From positions 1-47,425 of the forward strand of contig CABUNJ010000020.1 in the NCBI GenBank assembly GCA_902492935.1: a stretch of 47,425 nucleotides of DNA, written 5' to 3'. Under the pieces are notes generated by a model. It was not told where the DNA came from. It saw only the letters and a list, made by a program, of their open reading frames with translations, and made no database searches. Origin of the DNA: an uncultured Collinsella sp. (GTDB lineage: Bacteria > Actinomycetota > Coriobacteriia > Coriobacteriales > Coriobacteriaceae). The position numbers and the translations under genes were made by a program. Positions 20,034 through 28,719 of the stretch are shown in pieces. Positions within the stretch are counted from its first letter, which is position 1. Each line of letters starts with the position of its first letter.

Positions 20034-22514
20034 CTACTCCACCGGCTTGAAGATGGTGGCCTGGCCGAAGACGCTGCGGATGAGGTCTTTGGCCTCGTCC
20101 TCGGTCTGCGGGATGCTCGGGGCTGCGCCCTGGTGGCCGAAGGGGCTGCCGGCGCCGGGGTTGGACTCCCAGGGAGCTGCAGGAGCGTCCTCCTCTTTGG
20201 GGGCAGCTACAGCGGACTTGGGCGCGGACGCCGCACCCGGCACGTCGAACGGAGGCAGATCGTCCCCGCCCGCATCGCCAGCGAAGCCGCCGACCATGGC
20301 ATCGTCGTAGGGAACCTGCTCGGATTCCCACGGCGCGGACTGCGCGACAGGCTGAGCCTTGGGGGCAGCCGAGCGCTCGGGCGCACGGGGTGCGGGCTCG
20401 GTCGGGAGCTTACCCGTGGCAGGAGCGCCGGCGGGGTTGTCGGAGCGTAGCCAGGGGGCTTTGCCCAGGTCAGACGACTTGGGCGCGGGCGAGGCGGGCT
20501 TGGACACGGGTGTCGGAGCAGCCGGTTTGGGCGCCACGGGCTTAGGCGCCGACGGGGTCGATGCCGCTACCGGTGTCGTTTGCTGCTGCGGCGCGCTGGC
20601 GCTCGAGGATACAGGGGCCGCCGAGGACACGGGTTGCGGGTCCGCAGATGCCGCAGCCCGTGCAGATGGAGAATGCTCCTCATGTTGAGGAGCCGGCGTG
20701 CCACCCCCATCCAGGACATAGTCGACGGTACGACGACCGAAGACCGCACTGACCGTCGGCAGGACCACCGACTGCGTGTCGGCGCGACCGAGCATCTTGA
20801 TGGCAAAGGTCGAGCCCGCGGGGAACGAGACCGTGAGCCTGGAGCCGTCGTCGGCCGTGGCGCGGGCGTTGAGCAGCAGGCCTGCATAGGAAGCCTGACG
20901 CGCCTTGACGCGCTCGACGACCTCGGCCCATTTGCGCTGGAGCTCGCCGGCATCCTCAACCGCGGGGGTCTCGGCAGCACCGGCGGCGGCAACCTGGGCG
21001 GCATTGTTGGACTGGGGCTTAGGTGCCGGAGCGGTGACAGGCGCGGGGGCCGCAACGGGCTGAGACGTCGGAGCCGGCGCAGGCCGAGGTGCAGGCGCCA
21101 CAGGCTTGGAAGCTGACACGGACGCAGAACGGGGCGCAGGCTGAGCCGCCGGAGCGGCAGCACCACGGTCCCAAGGCATACCGCCCTGGCGCGCGGACGT
21201 AGCAGCGGGGGCAGCGGATGCCGCCGGAGCGGCAGCACGGGCGCCCGAAATGAGCGTCGGCTGTTGGGCAGCAGCGGGTACGGATGCTGCAGGCGCGGCG
21301 GCCTGAGCAGCAGCCACGCTCGCCGGCACGGCGCCGTTGGCAACCATGGCCTCCAAGCGAGCCACACGCTCGGCCAATGCCTCAATCGTTAAATCGGCCT
21401 CGGGACGTGCCAGGCGCGTGCAGGCGATCTCGAGCACCAGGCGCACGTCGCTCGCACCCCTCATCTCCAATGCGGCATCGTCGAGCACTGTCAGCACACG
21501 GGCCAGGCGGTCGGCAGGATGCTCGCCAAAGGCAGCGGCCTCGGCAGCAAGCGCCTCGGCCTGCTCCGAGCCGCCCTCAAACAGCTCGGCACGGGCACCG
21601 GCAACGCAGGCAACATACACGTCACGCACATGCGCCACCAGGTCGCGCGTCAACTCAAGCAGGTCATTTCCCTCCTCGACCTGTGCGCGAATGAGCCCAT
21701 AGAGTTCAGCAATGTCACGCTCGGCAATGGCGCGGGCAAACTCGCCCAGGATCTGGTCCGAAACCTCGCCCAAAAGCGAGCGGGCATCGTCCGCATGCAC
21801 GGCGCCGTTGCCAAAAACGCTCAGCTGCTCCAGTGTGGACAATGCGTCGCGCATGCCGCCCTTGGCATGGCGCGCCACGATCGCCAGCGCCTCGTCGTCG
21901 TAATCGAAGCCCTCCTGCTCGCACACGTAAGACAGGCGATGCTCGATATCCTCGTTGCCGATGCGGTGGAAATCGAAGCGTTGGCAGCGCGAGAGGATGG
22001 TCTCCAGAATCTTTTGCGGGTCGGTGGTGCACAGCACAAAGATCACGTGCGCCGGCGGCTCCTCAAGCGTCTTGAGCAGCGCGTTGAACGCCGCCGTCGT
22101 GAGCATGTGGACCTCGTCGATGATATAGATCTTGTACTTGCCGCGCACCGGGGCAAAGTTGACGGAGTTGATGATCTCCTCGCGCACGTTGTCCACGCCG
22201 GTACGGGAGGCGGCATCGAGCTCGTAAACATCGGGGTGGTTGCCCTCGGCAATGAGCTCGCACTCCTCGCAAGTACCGTCGGGCATGCAGCCGCTTGCAC
22301 CCTCGGCGCGCGCCGCCTCGGCATTGCGGCACAGCAGTGCCTTGGCCAGAATGCGCGCCATGGTGGTCTTGCCCGTGCCGCGCGGTCCGCAGAACAGGTA
22401 GGCGTGGGACAGGCGTCCCTCGGTGATGGCGTGCTCGAGCGTCGAGACGATATGCTGTTGGCCCACCACGGAGTCGAAGGTGAGCGGGCGATACTTTCGG
22501 TACAACGATTCCAT
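20034..22514 (-). CDS. dnaX: DNA polymerase III subunits gamma/tau
   Basis: An 826-aa clamp-loader ATPase. Walker A GPRGTGKT is at 43-50, the zinc module uses Cys62, 76, 82 and 85, Walker B IIDEVH is at 131-136, and the sensor/arginine-finger SRCQRFDF lies near 172. Domain III ends near residue 370. A very long Ala/Pro-rich linker follows (about 370-800), interrupted by a conserved helix-strand block near 490-570 (tau-type C-terminal region). The start is ATG 22514 with GGGGGAG upstream; the open frame continues 158 codons further upstream, but that part is antisense to the next gene and has no family similarity. I see no A-rich slippage site for a separate gamma form. Confidence 0.95.
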   Translation of the reverse strand: MESLYRKYRPLTFDSVVGQQHIVSTLEHAITEGRLSHAYLFCGPRGTGKTTMARILAKALLCRNAEAARAEGASGCMPDGTCEECELIAEGNHPDVYELDAASRTGVDNVREEIINSVNFAPVRGKYKIYIIDEVHMLTTAAFNALLKTLEEPPAHVIFVLCTTDPQKILETILSRCQRFDFHRIGNEDIEHRLSYVCEQEGFDYDDEALAIVARHAKGGMRDALSTLEQLSVFGNGAVHADDARSLLGEVSDQILGEFARAIAERDIAELYGLIRAQVEEGNDLLELTRDLVAHVRDVYVACVAGARAELFEGGSEQAEALAAEAAAFGEHPADRLARVLTVLDDAALEMRGASDVRLVLEIACTRLARPEADLTIEALAERVARLEAMVANGAVPASVAAAQAAAPAASVPAAAQQPTLISGARAAAPAASAAPAATSARQGGMPWDRGAAAPAAQPAPRSASVSASKPVAPAPRPAPAPTSQPVAAPAPVTAPAPKPQSNNAAQVAAAGAAETPAVEDAGELQRKWAEVVERVKARQASYAGLLLNARATADDGSRLTVSFPAGSTFAIKMLGRADTQSVVLPTVSAVFGRRTVDYVLDGGGTPAPQHEEHSPSARAAASADPQPVSSAAPVSSSASAPQQQTTPVAASTPSAPKPVAPKPAAPTPVSKPASPAPKSSDLGKAPWLRSDNPAGAPATGKLPTEPAPRAPERSAAPKAQPVAQSAPWESEQVPYDDAMVGGFAGDAGGDDLPPFDVPGAASAPKSAVAAPKEEDAPAAPWESNPGAGSPFGHQGAAPSIPQTEDEAKDLIRSVFGQATIFKPVE

Positions 22515-22629
22515 GGGTGCTCCCCCGGGTATACTGAGTCTTGTTGCCGCGACGGCCATGCGGTCGCACGGCATGCTGCATTCATAATAACCCGTACGGC
22601 GAGCCCGCCGCGATAGGAGTCCAAAGAGC

Positions 22630-23337
22630 ATGGCAGACGCAGAGAGCAACCTCGTTCCCTCCGAAGCAGCCGACCAGGTCGAGGTCGCGCTCGAGGAGCA
22701 GGCCGCAGCCGACGACGGTATCCTGTACCTCAACGAGTACCAGTACGAAAACGACCTGGTCACCGACTTCGCCCGCCTGGTCGCCTCGCCCAGGCGTCGC
22801 GGCTCGCTGTATGTCGCCGCGGCAATTGCCGCGCTCATCGGCATCGGCATGCTGGTGGCCGGCGGCAACTGGATCAAGTTTGGCGTCGTGCTGATCGTAT
22901 TCGGCGCCTTTTTGGCCTGGTGGAGCAAGAACCTGCACCACACCCTCGCCCGCGACTTTATCGACGCCGTCGAGGCCGACGAGTCCATGGGCGGCCGCTA
23001 TCGCCGCGTCGCCGCCAACGAGGACGGCCTGATGGTTTGGGGCAAGAGCGGCAAGTCGCAGTTCTTCCCGTTTGAAAAGCTCGACCACGTGCTCGACGGC
23101 GAGCGCATCTTTGTGGCCATGTTCGCCGACCAGGGCGTGACGATCCCTAAGGACACCTTTATTCGCGGCGATGCCGAGCAGTTTGGCTCCTTCCTTAAGG
23201 CGCGCATCAACAAAAAACTCCGCATCGAGACCAAACGCAAGAAAATGAAGGCCGAGAAGGCCGCCGCCGAGGCCAAGCAGGGCGACAAGCCCCAGGAGAC
23301 CAAGCGCAAGCAGAAGAAAGGCAAGAAGAAACGCTAA
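22630..23337 (+). CDS. YcxB-like two-helix membrane protein
   Basis: A 235-aa integral membrane protein. An acidic N-terminus (1-45) precedes two adjacent hydrophobic helices (about 60-80 and 84-99), then a cytoplasmic beta-rich domain and a strongly basic Lys/Arg tail (205-235). The helix pair followed by RYRRVAANEDGLMVWGKSG...FPFEKLDHVLDGERIFVAMF resembles the YcxB-like C-terminal domain family. An AGGAG lies 10 nt before the ATG. The gene is divergent from dnaX and shares its 115-nt promoter gap. The function of the family is unknown; the basic tail suggests contact with nucleic acid or acidic lipid, which is only inference. Confidence 0.6.
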   Translation: MADAESNLVPSEAADQVEVALEEQAAADDGILYLNEYQYENDLVTDFARLVASPRRRGSLYVAAAIAALIGIGMLVAGGNWIKFGVVLIVFGAFLAWWSKNLHHTLARDFIDAVEADESMGGRYRRVAANEDGLMVWGKSGKSQFFPFEKLDHVLDGERIFVAMFADQGVTIPKDTFIRGDAEQFGSFLKARINKKLRIETKRKKMKAEKAAAEAKQGDKPQETKRKQKKGKKKR

Positions 23338-23374
23338 GCCAACCGCGGGACACAAACCCCAGACGGAGCTTAAA

Positions 23375-23405
23375 TTGAATGTCGCCCACTTGCGCGTGCT
23401 ACACT
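23375..23405 (+). promoter_or_regulatory. Candidate promoter of the kinase-FHA-PP2C-SEDS/PBP operon
   Basis: TTGAAT (23375-23380) and an extended -10 TGCTACACT (23397-23405) with a 19-bp spacer lie about 80 nt upstream of the first kinase gene. The long spacer is offset by the TGN extension. It is the only reasonable sigma-A-like site I can see ahead of the six-gene operon. Confidence 0.45.
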
Positions 23406-23485
23406 AGCAGCATCTATGCCACCGCGAACGGCTCGGCCCCGCGCCCGCCGCTCGCAAACGAACTTTAAACGCACGAGGGTTGGCC

Positions 23486-25339
23486 ATGCCGCTTTTCTCG
23501 CAACATACCGCCCGGTTCTCGCCGGACGTTCCTTTGGAGGGCACCAGCTCTCGCGAGCTGCTCAAGCGGTACCAGCCGCTCGAGACACTTGCGACCGGCG
23601 GTTTTGGCTCCATCGAGATCTGCCGCGACACGCACCTGCGCCGCCGCGTCGCCATTAAGCGCATCCCCCTTATCAACGGTGCCGGCATGCCCGCCAGCGA
23701 CATCATGGATGTCCTGCGCGAGGCGCACACTGCCGCCATGCTTCAACATCCCAACATCGTGCAGGTCATCGACTTTACGCACGACACAGCCTATGCCTAC
23801 CTGGTTATGGAGTATGTCGATGGCATGTCGCTTGCCGAGTTTTTGCATCGCGTGGACGGCCACTCACTTACCTTTGACGAGGCCGCGGCCATTGCCGATG
23901 CCCTGGGCCAGGCGCTCACCTTCGCCCATAGTAATGGCGTACTCCACCTGGACATTAAGCCCGCCAACGTGCTCATCGACCACTCGGGCAATGTAAAGCT
24001 CACCGACTTTGGCATGGCGCGACTGTCGTCCGCCGGTGGCTTTGGCGGCTCGCGCGGCGGCACCATCGGCTACATGCCGCCCGAGCAGCTCGATATCGAG
24101 ACCGGCACGGTCGACGAGCGCGCCGATGTCTTTGCCCTCGCCTGTGTGATCTACGAGGGTCTGTGCGGCAGCGCTCCCTTTATGGCGGCCACGCCCGCCG
24201 ACTCGCTCGACCGCATCATCGGCGGCGCCACCTATCCCAGCGAGCTGATACCGCACTTTCCCCCGGGAGCCGAGGCCGCGCTCATGAGCGCCCTCTCCCC
24301 CATGCCGCAAGACCGCCCCAACAGCATCGAGGCATTTTGCGACCAGCTCCTTGCCGGTCTGGGCAGCGTGCGCGAAGGCCGTCGCAGCCTGGAGCAAATG
24401 GTTGGCGAGCTTTCGGATGACGAGCAGGAGCTTGACGATATCGAGCCGTCGCACTACGAGGACGACGCCATCGAGGTCGACCCCGCACTCGGCTGGGCGG
24501 GCACGCGCTGGAGCCATGCGCGCGACTACACCATGCGCACTATCTCGGCGCTAACGTGCGGCACCTTTAGCTTTTTGCTGATGCAAACGGCCGGGGTCGC
24601 GGCGCTTCCCGGCCTGGTCATTGCGGCCATCGCGATCGGAGCGGCGGCTGGCCTGGCCCCCCAGATTGGCTCGGCCATCTCGGCTGTGGGCTTTTTGGTG
24701 CTCATGGCCAACGCCACCATGCAGGCACAGGGCATCCTGTCGATGCTGCCCGTCGCGGTGATCTTTGCCGCCGCCATGTCCGGTTGGTGGATCGCCTGGG
24801 GTCGCACCGAGGCTGCCGCGAGCGCCACGCTCACCTGTGCACTCGCGCTTGGCTGTCTGACCGGCAATACCTTCCTGGCAGCTGGGGTCGCCGCCGGCGT
24901 CGCGTCATTTTGGCTCGGCCCGGCAAGCGCCGCCGCGGCAACGGGCATGGGCGCGCTTTTTGCCCGTCTGGCCACGGTCGCGCTTTCAGCCGGAGGCGTG
25001 CTGGGGCTCGGTAACGTTGCCGCAGCGCTGGGAGACCCGCTCCTTTGGGCCGCCTTTGTGCTGGTCGCGGCAACTGCCGCAGCGTCATCCGCGCTGCTCA
25101 ATGCCCATGCCAAGCGTGCCGATCAGGGCTCAAACCTTGCCGCAATCGCCGCCATCGCTGTCACCGGCATCGGCTGCGCAGCGGCGTCCTGTCTTGCACA
25201 CCATATGGAAATTGCCAGCCTTGCAGCCGCGGTCGTCGCCAAGGCGGCGGTTGCGGGAACCCTATCCTCTATAATCGTTGGGATATGCCTATATTTGCTC
25301 GGATACCAAAGAACCTATACGGAGAGTGATCTTTCGTGA
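23486..25339 (+). CDS. Membrane Ser/Thr protein kinase with non-RD (HLD) catalytic loop
   Basis: A 617-aa protein with a Hanks-type kinase domain (about 30-300) and a C-terminal bundle of roughly eight hydrophobic segments (about 350-615). The ATP loop ATGGFGSIE, catalytic Lys58 (VAIKRI), Asp156 and DFG174-176 are present. The catalytic loop reads HLDIKPANVL instead of HRD, so the activation-loop Arg contact is lost. Non-RD kinases generally do not rely on activation-loop phosphorylation, so this enzyme may be constitutive or regulated by its membrane part. The start is ATG 23486 with GAGGG 6 nt upstream. Its stop overlaps the next start (GTGA), making it the first gene of the operon. Confidence 0.9.
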   Translation: MPLFSQHTARFSPDVPLEGTSSRELLKRYQPLETLATGGFGSIEICRDTHLRRRVAIKRIPLINGAGMPASDIMDVLREAHTAAMLQHPNIVQVIDFTHDTAYAYLVMEYVDGMSLAEFLHRVDGHSLTFDEAAAIADALGQALTFAHSNGVLHLDIKPANVLIDHSGNVKLTDFGMARLSSAGGFGGSRGGTIGYMPPEQLDIETGTVDERADVFALACVIYEGLCGSAPFMAATPADSLDRIIGGATYPSELIPHFPPGAEAALMSALSPMPQDRPNSIEAFCDQLLAGLGSVREGRRSLEQMVGELSDDEQELDDIEPSHYEDDAIEVDPALGWAGTRWSHARDYTMRTISALTCGTFSFLLMQTAGVAALPGLVIAAIAIGAAAGLAPQIGSAISAVGFLVLMANATMQAQGILSMLPVAVIFAAAMSGWWIAWGRTEAAASATLTCALALGCLTGNTFLAAGVAAGVASFWLGPASAAAATGMGALFARLATVALSAGGVLGLGNVAAALGDPLLWAAFVLVAATAAASSALLNAHAKRADQGSNLAAIAAIAVTGIGCAAASCLAHHMEIASLAAAVVAKAAVAGTLSSIIVGICLYLLGYQRTYTESDLS

Positions 25340-26349
25340 ACTTCCTGAACATCTTCGAGGACCACGTGGCCGGCATCTTCGGTGCCACCCGTGCCCCGTT
25401 CTCCTTTAAGAAGCTTGCCAAGCAGGCCGCTCGCGACATGGAGGATCAGACTCTGGTGATTAACGGCGTCAACACGGCGCCGGCACTCTATACCATCCTT
25501 ATCGCCGCCGACGACGATCCCATGCTCGCCCCGTTCTACCCCGAGCTTTCGCGCGAGGTCCGCGAGTTTGTGAAGGCGCAGGCCGAAAAGCGCCGCTATG
25601 TCTTTGTCGGCGAGCCCCTCGTGCGCTTTATGATCGATCCGCAGCTGCGCGCCGGCAAGTTCTCGGTCTTTGCCGAGAACGTCGATGCCCCCACGCTCGG
25701 CCGCCTGTACGAAGAAGAGCGCGCCTATCAAAACGGCCTGGGCCAGAACAACTCCGCGACAAGCCGTGCCGCCAGCGCCCCGCGCGCCGGCCAGCAGCAG
25801 TTTGCTGCCCCGCAGCAGCAGCGCCCCGCCGCCATGCCCCAGCAGCAGCCGACGCCTCGCGCCGCCGCTGCCGACCCGCTTGCCGTGGCAGACCCCTTCG
25901 CGCCTAGCGTCCCCGACCCCGCCGCCGCACCCATCCCGGTGCCGCAGACCGTCTCGCGCGACGCGCTTGCCGGCATGGGCGGAGCCGCCGCGACCGGTGC
26001 CGCCGTGGGCCTAGGCGCCGCAGCCGGCATCGCCTCCAACATGGCGAGCACTCGCGCCCCGCAGCGCCCGCTCGCCCAGCTCGTCGACGTCGTGAGCGGC
26101 GAGAGCCATAGCATCACCTCCGCACAGGTGACCATCGGTCGCGAGCGCTCAGTTTCCGACATTGCCCTGCGCGACCCCAACGTGTCGCGCCGCCACGCCC
26201 AGCTCACCTTTACGGGCTCGGATTGGTCGATCGAGGACCTCAATTCCACCAACGGCACGCTCGTCAACAACCGCCGCATTACGCGCTGCCCGCTGCGCAA
26301 CGGCGATCTGCTGACGTTTGGCCTGAGTACCTTTGAATTTAGGGGATAG
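25336..26349 (+). CDS. FhaA-like DUF3662-FHA protein
   Basis: A 337-aa cytoplasmic protein. Residues 1-125 match the DUF3662 domain that opens mycobacterial FhaA, a Gln/Pro/Ala-rich linker follows (135-235), and a C-terminal FHA domain (about 245-337) has IGRERSVSDIALRD, NVSRRHAQL and LNSTNGTLVNNR. In Mycobacterium FhaA binds phosphorylated partners of the cell-wall machinery and is a PknB substrate; the same operon neighbours are present here. Translation starts at GTG 25336, overlapping the preceding stop by 4 bp. It is followed after 6 nt by a second FHA gene. Confidence 0.9.
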   Translation: MNFLNIFEDHVAGIFGATRAPFSFKKLAKQAARDMEDQTLVINGVNTAPALYTILIAADDDPMLAPFYPELSREVREFVKAQAEKRRYVFVGEPLVRFMIDPQLRAGKFSVFAENVDAPTLGRLYEEERAYQNGLGQNNSATSRAASAPRAGQQQFAAPQQQRPAAMPQQQPTPRAAAADPLAVADPFAPSVPDPAAAPIPVPQTVSRDALAGMGGAAATGAAVGLGAAAGIASNMASTRAPQRPLAQLVDVVSGESHSITSAQVTIGRERSVSDIALRDPNVSRRHAQLTFTGSDWSIEDLNSTNGTLVNNRRITRCPLRNGDLLTFGLSTFEFRG

Positions 26350-26355
26350 TCGCTT

Positions 26356-26772
26356 ATGAACATCGATATCGTCCTTTTTGCAGGCCGCATCGTCCTGGTC
26401 GCCCTGCTCTATATCTTCCTGTTCGCCGTCATGAAGACCGGCGTGGGACTTGTGCGCGGACAGCGCCGCGACTCGGCCATCTGGACGATCGATGTGGACA
26501 AGGGTCCGCGCGGTATCCGCGGCATCCACGTAGACATGCTCGGCCCCGTCATCGTCGGCCGCTCGCCGTCTTCGGACATCTGCATCAACGAACCGTTTGT
26601 CTCGGCCTCGCATGCGCGCTTTTCGCTGCAGGGCCCGGCGCTCATCATCGAGGACCTCAACTCGCTTAACGGCACGCTCGTCAACGGCCGCCAGCTCGTG
26701 GAGCCCGCAACGCTGCGTGAGGGCGACGAAGTCCAGATTGGCGACGTGGTCATGAAGGTGAACCGTCGATGA
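26356..26772 (+). CDS. FhaB-like membrane-anchored FHA protein
   Basis: A 138-aa protein with one N-terminal membrane helix (about 8-27) and a C-terminal FHA domain (about 55-138). GRSPSSDICINEPFVSASHA and LNSLNGTLVNGR carry the phosphothreonine-binding residues. It corresponds to FhaB/FipA of actinobacterial division operons, a target of PknB-type kinases. It overlaps the PP2C gene by 4 bp (ATGA). The short size is normal for the family. Confidence 0.9.
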   Translation: MNIDIVLFAGRIVLVALLYIFLFAVMKTGVGLVRGQRRDSAIWTIDVDKGPRGIRGIHVDMLGPVIVGRSPSSDICINEPFVSASHARFSLQGPALIIEDLNSLNGTLVNGRQLVEPATLREGDEVQIGDVVMKVNRR

Positions 26773-28703
26773 TCGACGAGGAGAACAAGTCCGCAACCAT
26801 GACCGAGGCACCGGCTGCCGCCGCAGCTGCACCGGCCCACGCCGCTCCGGCTGACTCCACACCCGTGGAGCCCGAGGACACCGTGTTCTCCCTGCCTCTT
26901 TCGCATGTAACGCATGATATTTCGGATCTCGCCGATAACGAGGACGAAGCGGATGCCGTAGCGGCGCCCATCGGCGCACATGCTGCGGAACAGCCCACAG
27001 CGCCCGAAGCAACCCCGGCGCCGGCTCACTTTGCAGAGCCCGTCGCCGCGGCAATCAACGAGAGCGCTGCGGTGTTTGCGGCACCCGAGCCCGCCGCGCC
27101 GGCGTTTCCCATAGCCCCGGCATCCGAGGTTGCGCCCGCGCCTACGCCGGCGCCCGAGGCGGGGCCATCCCCCGAGGACGGCCCCGCGCCCATGACCCCG
27201 CAGACTGCGCCCGCAAGCGAGTCCGATGCCGTGGCCGAGCCCGCCGCCCAGTCGCAAAGCACGCCCGCGCCGTCGCACTTTGCGACGCCCGAGCCTATAG
27301 ACGTCAGCCCGCAAGATGACGAGTCGACCGCCCGCGTTTCCGAGGAGCCCGACTCCCCGGACACCGGCGATTCCGAATCAAACGCCGAGACCGACACCGT
27401 CTCCCCCGGTGACACAGCCGAAATCGACGTTGCCGCCGTTGAGGCCAAGCTCAAAGACCCCGGGTCGACCATGAGCTTTGAGCCCCTGACCGAGGAGCGC
27501 ATCGAGACCGACTCGACCTATGATGCCGGCACCACCACGCAACTTATGTGGGGCGCCCGCTCCGACGTTGGCTGCGTGCGCCCGCACAATGAGGATTCCT
27601 ACCTGGTGCAGTCGCCGCTCTTTTGCGTATGCGACGGCATGGGTGGTCACGCTGCCGGCGAGGTAGCCTCTTCCATCGCCGTCGAGACTATTGCCAAGAC
27701 GGCCCCACAGTCCGCCGACGCAGCACGCCTGGCCGCAGCCGTCGAGGCAGCCAACGCCGCCGTAATCGAGGCGGCCCTGAATGGCCTGGGCAAGCCCGGC
27801 ATGGGCTGCACAGCCACTTGCGCCTATATCGAAAACGACACGCTCGCCATCGCCCACGTGGGTGACTCTCGCGCCTACCTGCTCCACGAGGGCACGCTCA
27901 TCCGCGTGACCCGCGACCACTCCTACGTGGAGGAGCTCGTGGACGCCGGCGAGATCACGGCAGACGAGGCTCGCGTCCACCCCAACCGTTCGGTCATCAC
28001 CCGCGCGCTGGGCTCGGACCCCGCCATGTATGCCGACCACTTCACTCTGCATATCGAGGAAGGCGACCGCCTGATCCTGTGCTCCGACGGCCTTTCGAGC
28101 ATGATTCCCGATAGCGATATCGAGAACATCGCCACGCAGTCCTCAACCGCGCAAATCTGCGTCGACAACCTGGTGGACGCGGCGCTTGCCGCCGGCGGCC
28201 ACGACAACGTGACCGTAGTAGTCGTTGACCTGGTTGACGATGGCGTTATGCGCGAGGCGCAGCGCGTGCGTCGCCGCAACATTACTATCGCCGCCATTCT
28301 GGCCCTCGTCTTTGTGCTGGCAGCTGGCATCTGGGCCTACACGGGTGTCACCGGCTCGTACTACCTGGGTACCTACCAGGGCAATGTCGCCGTCTGGCGC
28401 GGCCTGCCCGGCAAGCCGCTCGGACTCAAGCTCCACTGGCTCGAAAGCGAAACCAGCATCAAGCTGTCCGACCTGCCCGAAGACACGCAAAACCGCCTCA
28501 AGGCGGGCATTCCGCAAACAAGTGTCGACGATGCGCAGGACACGATATCCAAGTACCGCCACCAGATCGATGAGGAGCAGACCCGCCAGGTGATCGACGC
28601 GCAAACGATTCGCGACAACACCAATCAGGGATCGACCTCCGAATCAGATTCCGAGAAAACCGCCGAACAGTCCGCCGAGGCCGAAGCCTCCGATAAGAAT
28701 TAG
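26769..28703 (+). CDS. PP2C-family Ser/Thr phosphatase with long disordered N-terminus
   Basis: A 644-aa membrane phosphatase (PstP/Stp type) that reverses phosphorylation by the operon's kinases. The PP2C domain occupies about 260-486, with metal-site residues in RPHNEDSYLV, CDGMGGHAAGEV, HVGDSRAYLL, CSDGLSSMI and GGHDNVTVVVVD. A membrane helix (about 505-527) and a short extracytoplasmic acidic tail follow. Residues 1-250 are an Ala/Pro/Glu/Ser-rich, probably unstructured extension not found in standard PstP, which begins directly with the catalytic domain. An internal start near residue 236 (Met of MSFEPL) lacks a clear ribosome site, and the 4-bp ATGA overlap with FhaB supports the long form. 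Confidence 0.92.
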   Translation: MIDEENKSATMTEAPAAAAAAPAHAAPADSTPVEPEDTVFSLPLSHVTHDISDLADNEDEADAVAAPIGAHAAEQPTAPEATPAPAHFAEPVAAAINESAAVFAAPEPAAPAFPIAPASEVAPAPTPAPEAGPSPEDGPAPMTPQTAPASESDAVAEPAAQSQSTPAPSHFATPEPIDVSPQDDESTARVSEEPDSPDTGDSESNAETDTVSPGDTAEIDVAAVEAKLKDPGSTMSFEPLTEERIETDSTYDAGTTTQLMWGARSDVGCVRPHNEDSYLVQSPLFCVCDGMGGHAAGEVASSIAVETIAKTAPQSADAARLAAAVEAANAAVIEAALNGLGKPGMGCTATCAYIENDTLAIAHVGDSRAYLLHEGTLIRVTRDHSYVEELVDAGEITADEARVHPNRSVITRALGSDPAMYADHFTLHIEEGDRLILCSDGLSSMIPDSDIENIATQSSTAQICVDNLVDAALAAGGHDNVTVVVVDLVDDGVMREAQRVRRRNITIAAILALVFVLAAGIWAYTGVTGSYYLGTYQGNVAVWRGLPGKPLGLKLHWLESETSIKLSDLPEDTQNRLKAGIPQTSVDDAQDTISKYRHQIDEEQTRQVIDAQTIRDNTNQGSTSESDSEKTAEQSAEAEASDKN

Positions 28704-28719
28704 AAAGGGAGTGCCGCTT

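Noticed and set aside
22515..22988. 158-codon upstream extension of dnaX
   Set aside because: The sequence before MESLYRKYRP has no similarity to DnaX, is antisense to the YcxB-like gene, and the ATG at 22514 has a good ribosome site.
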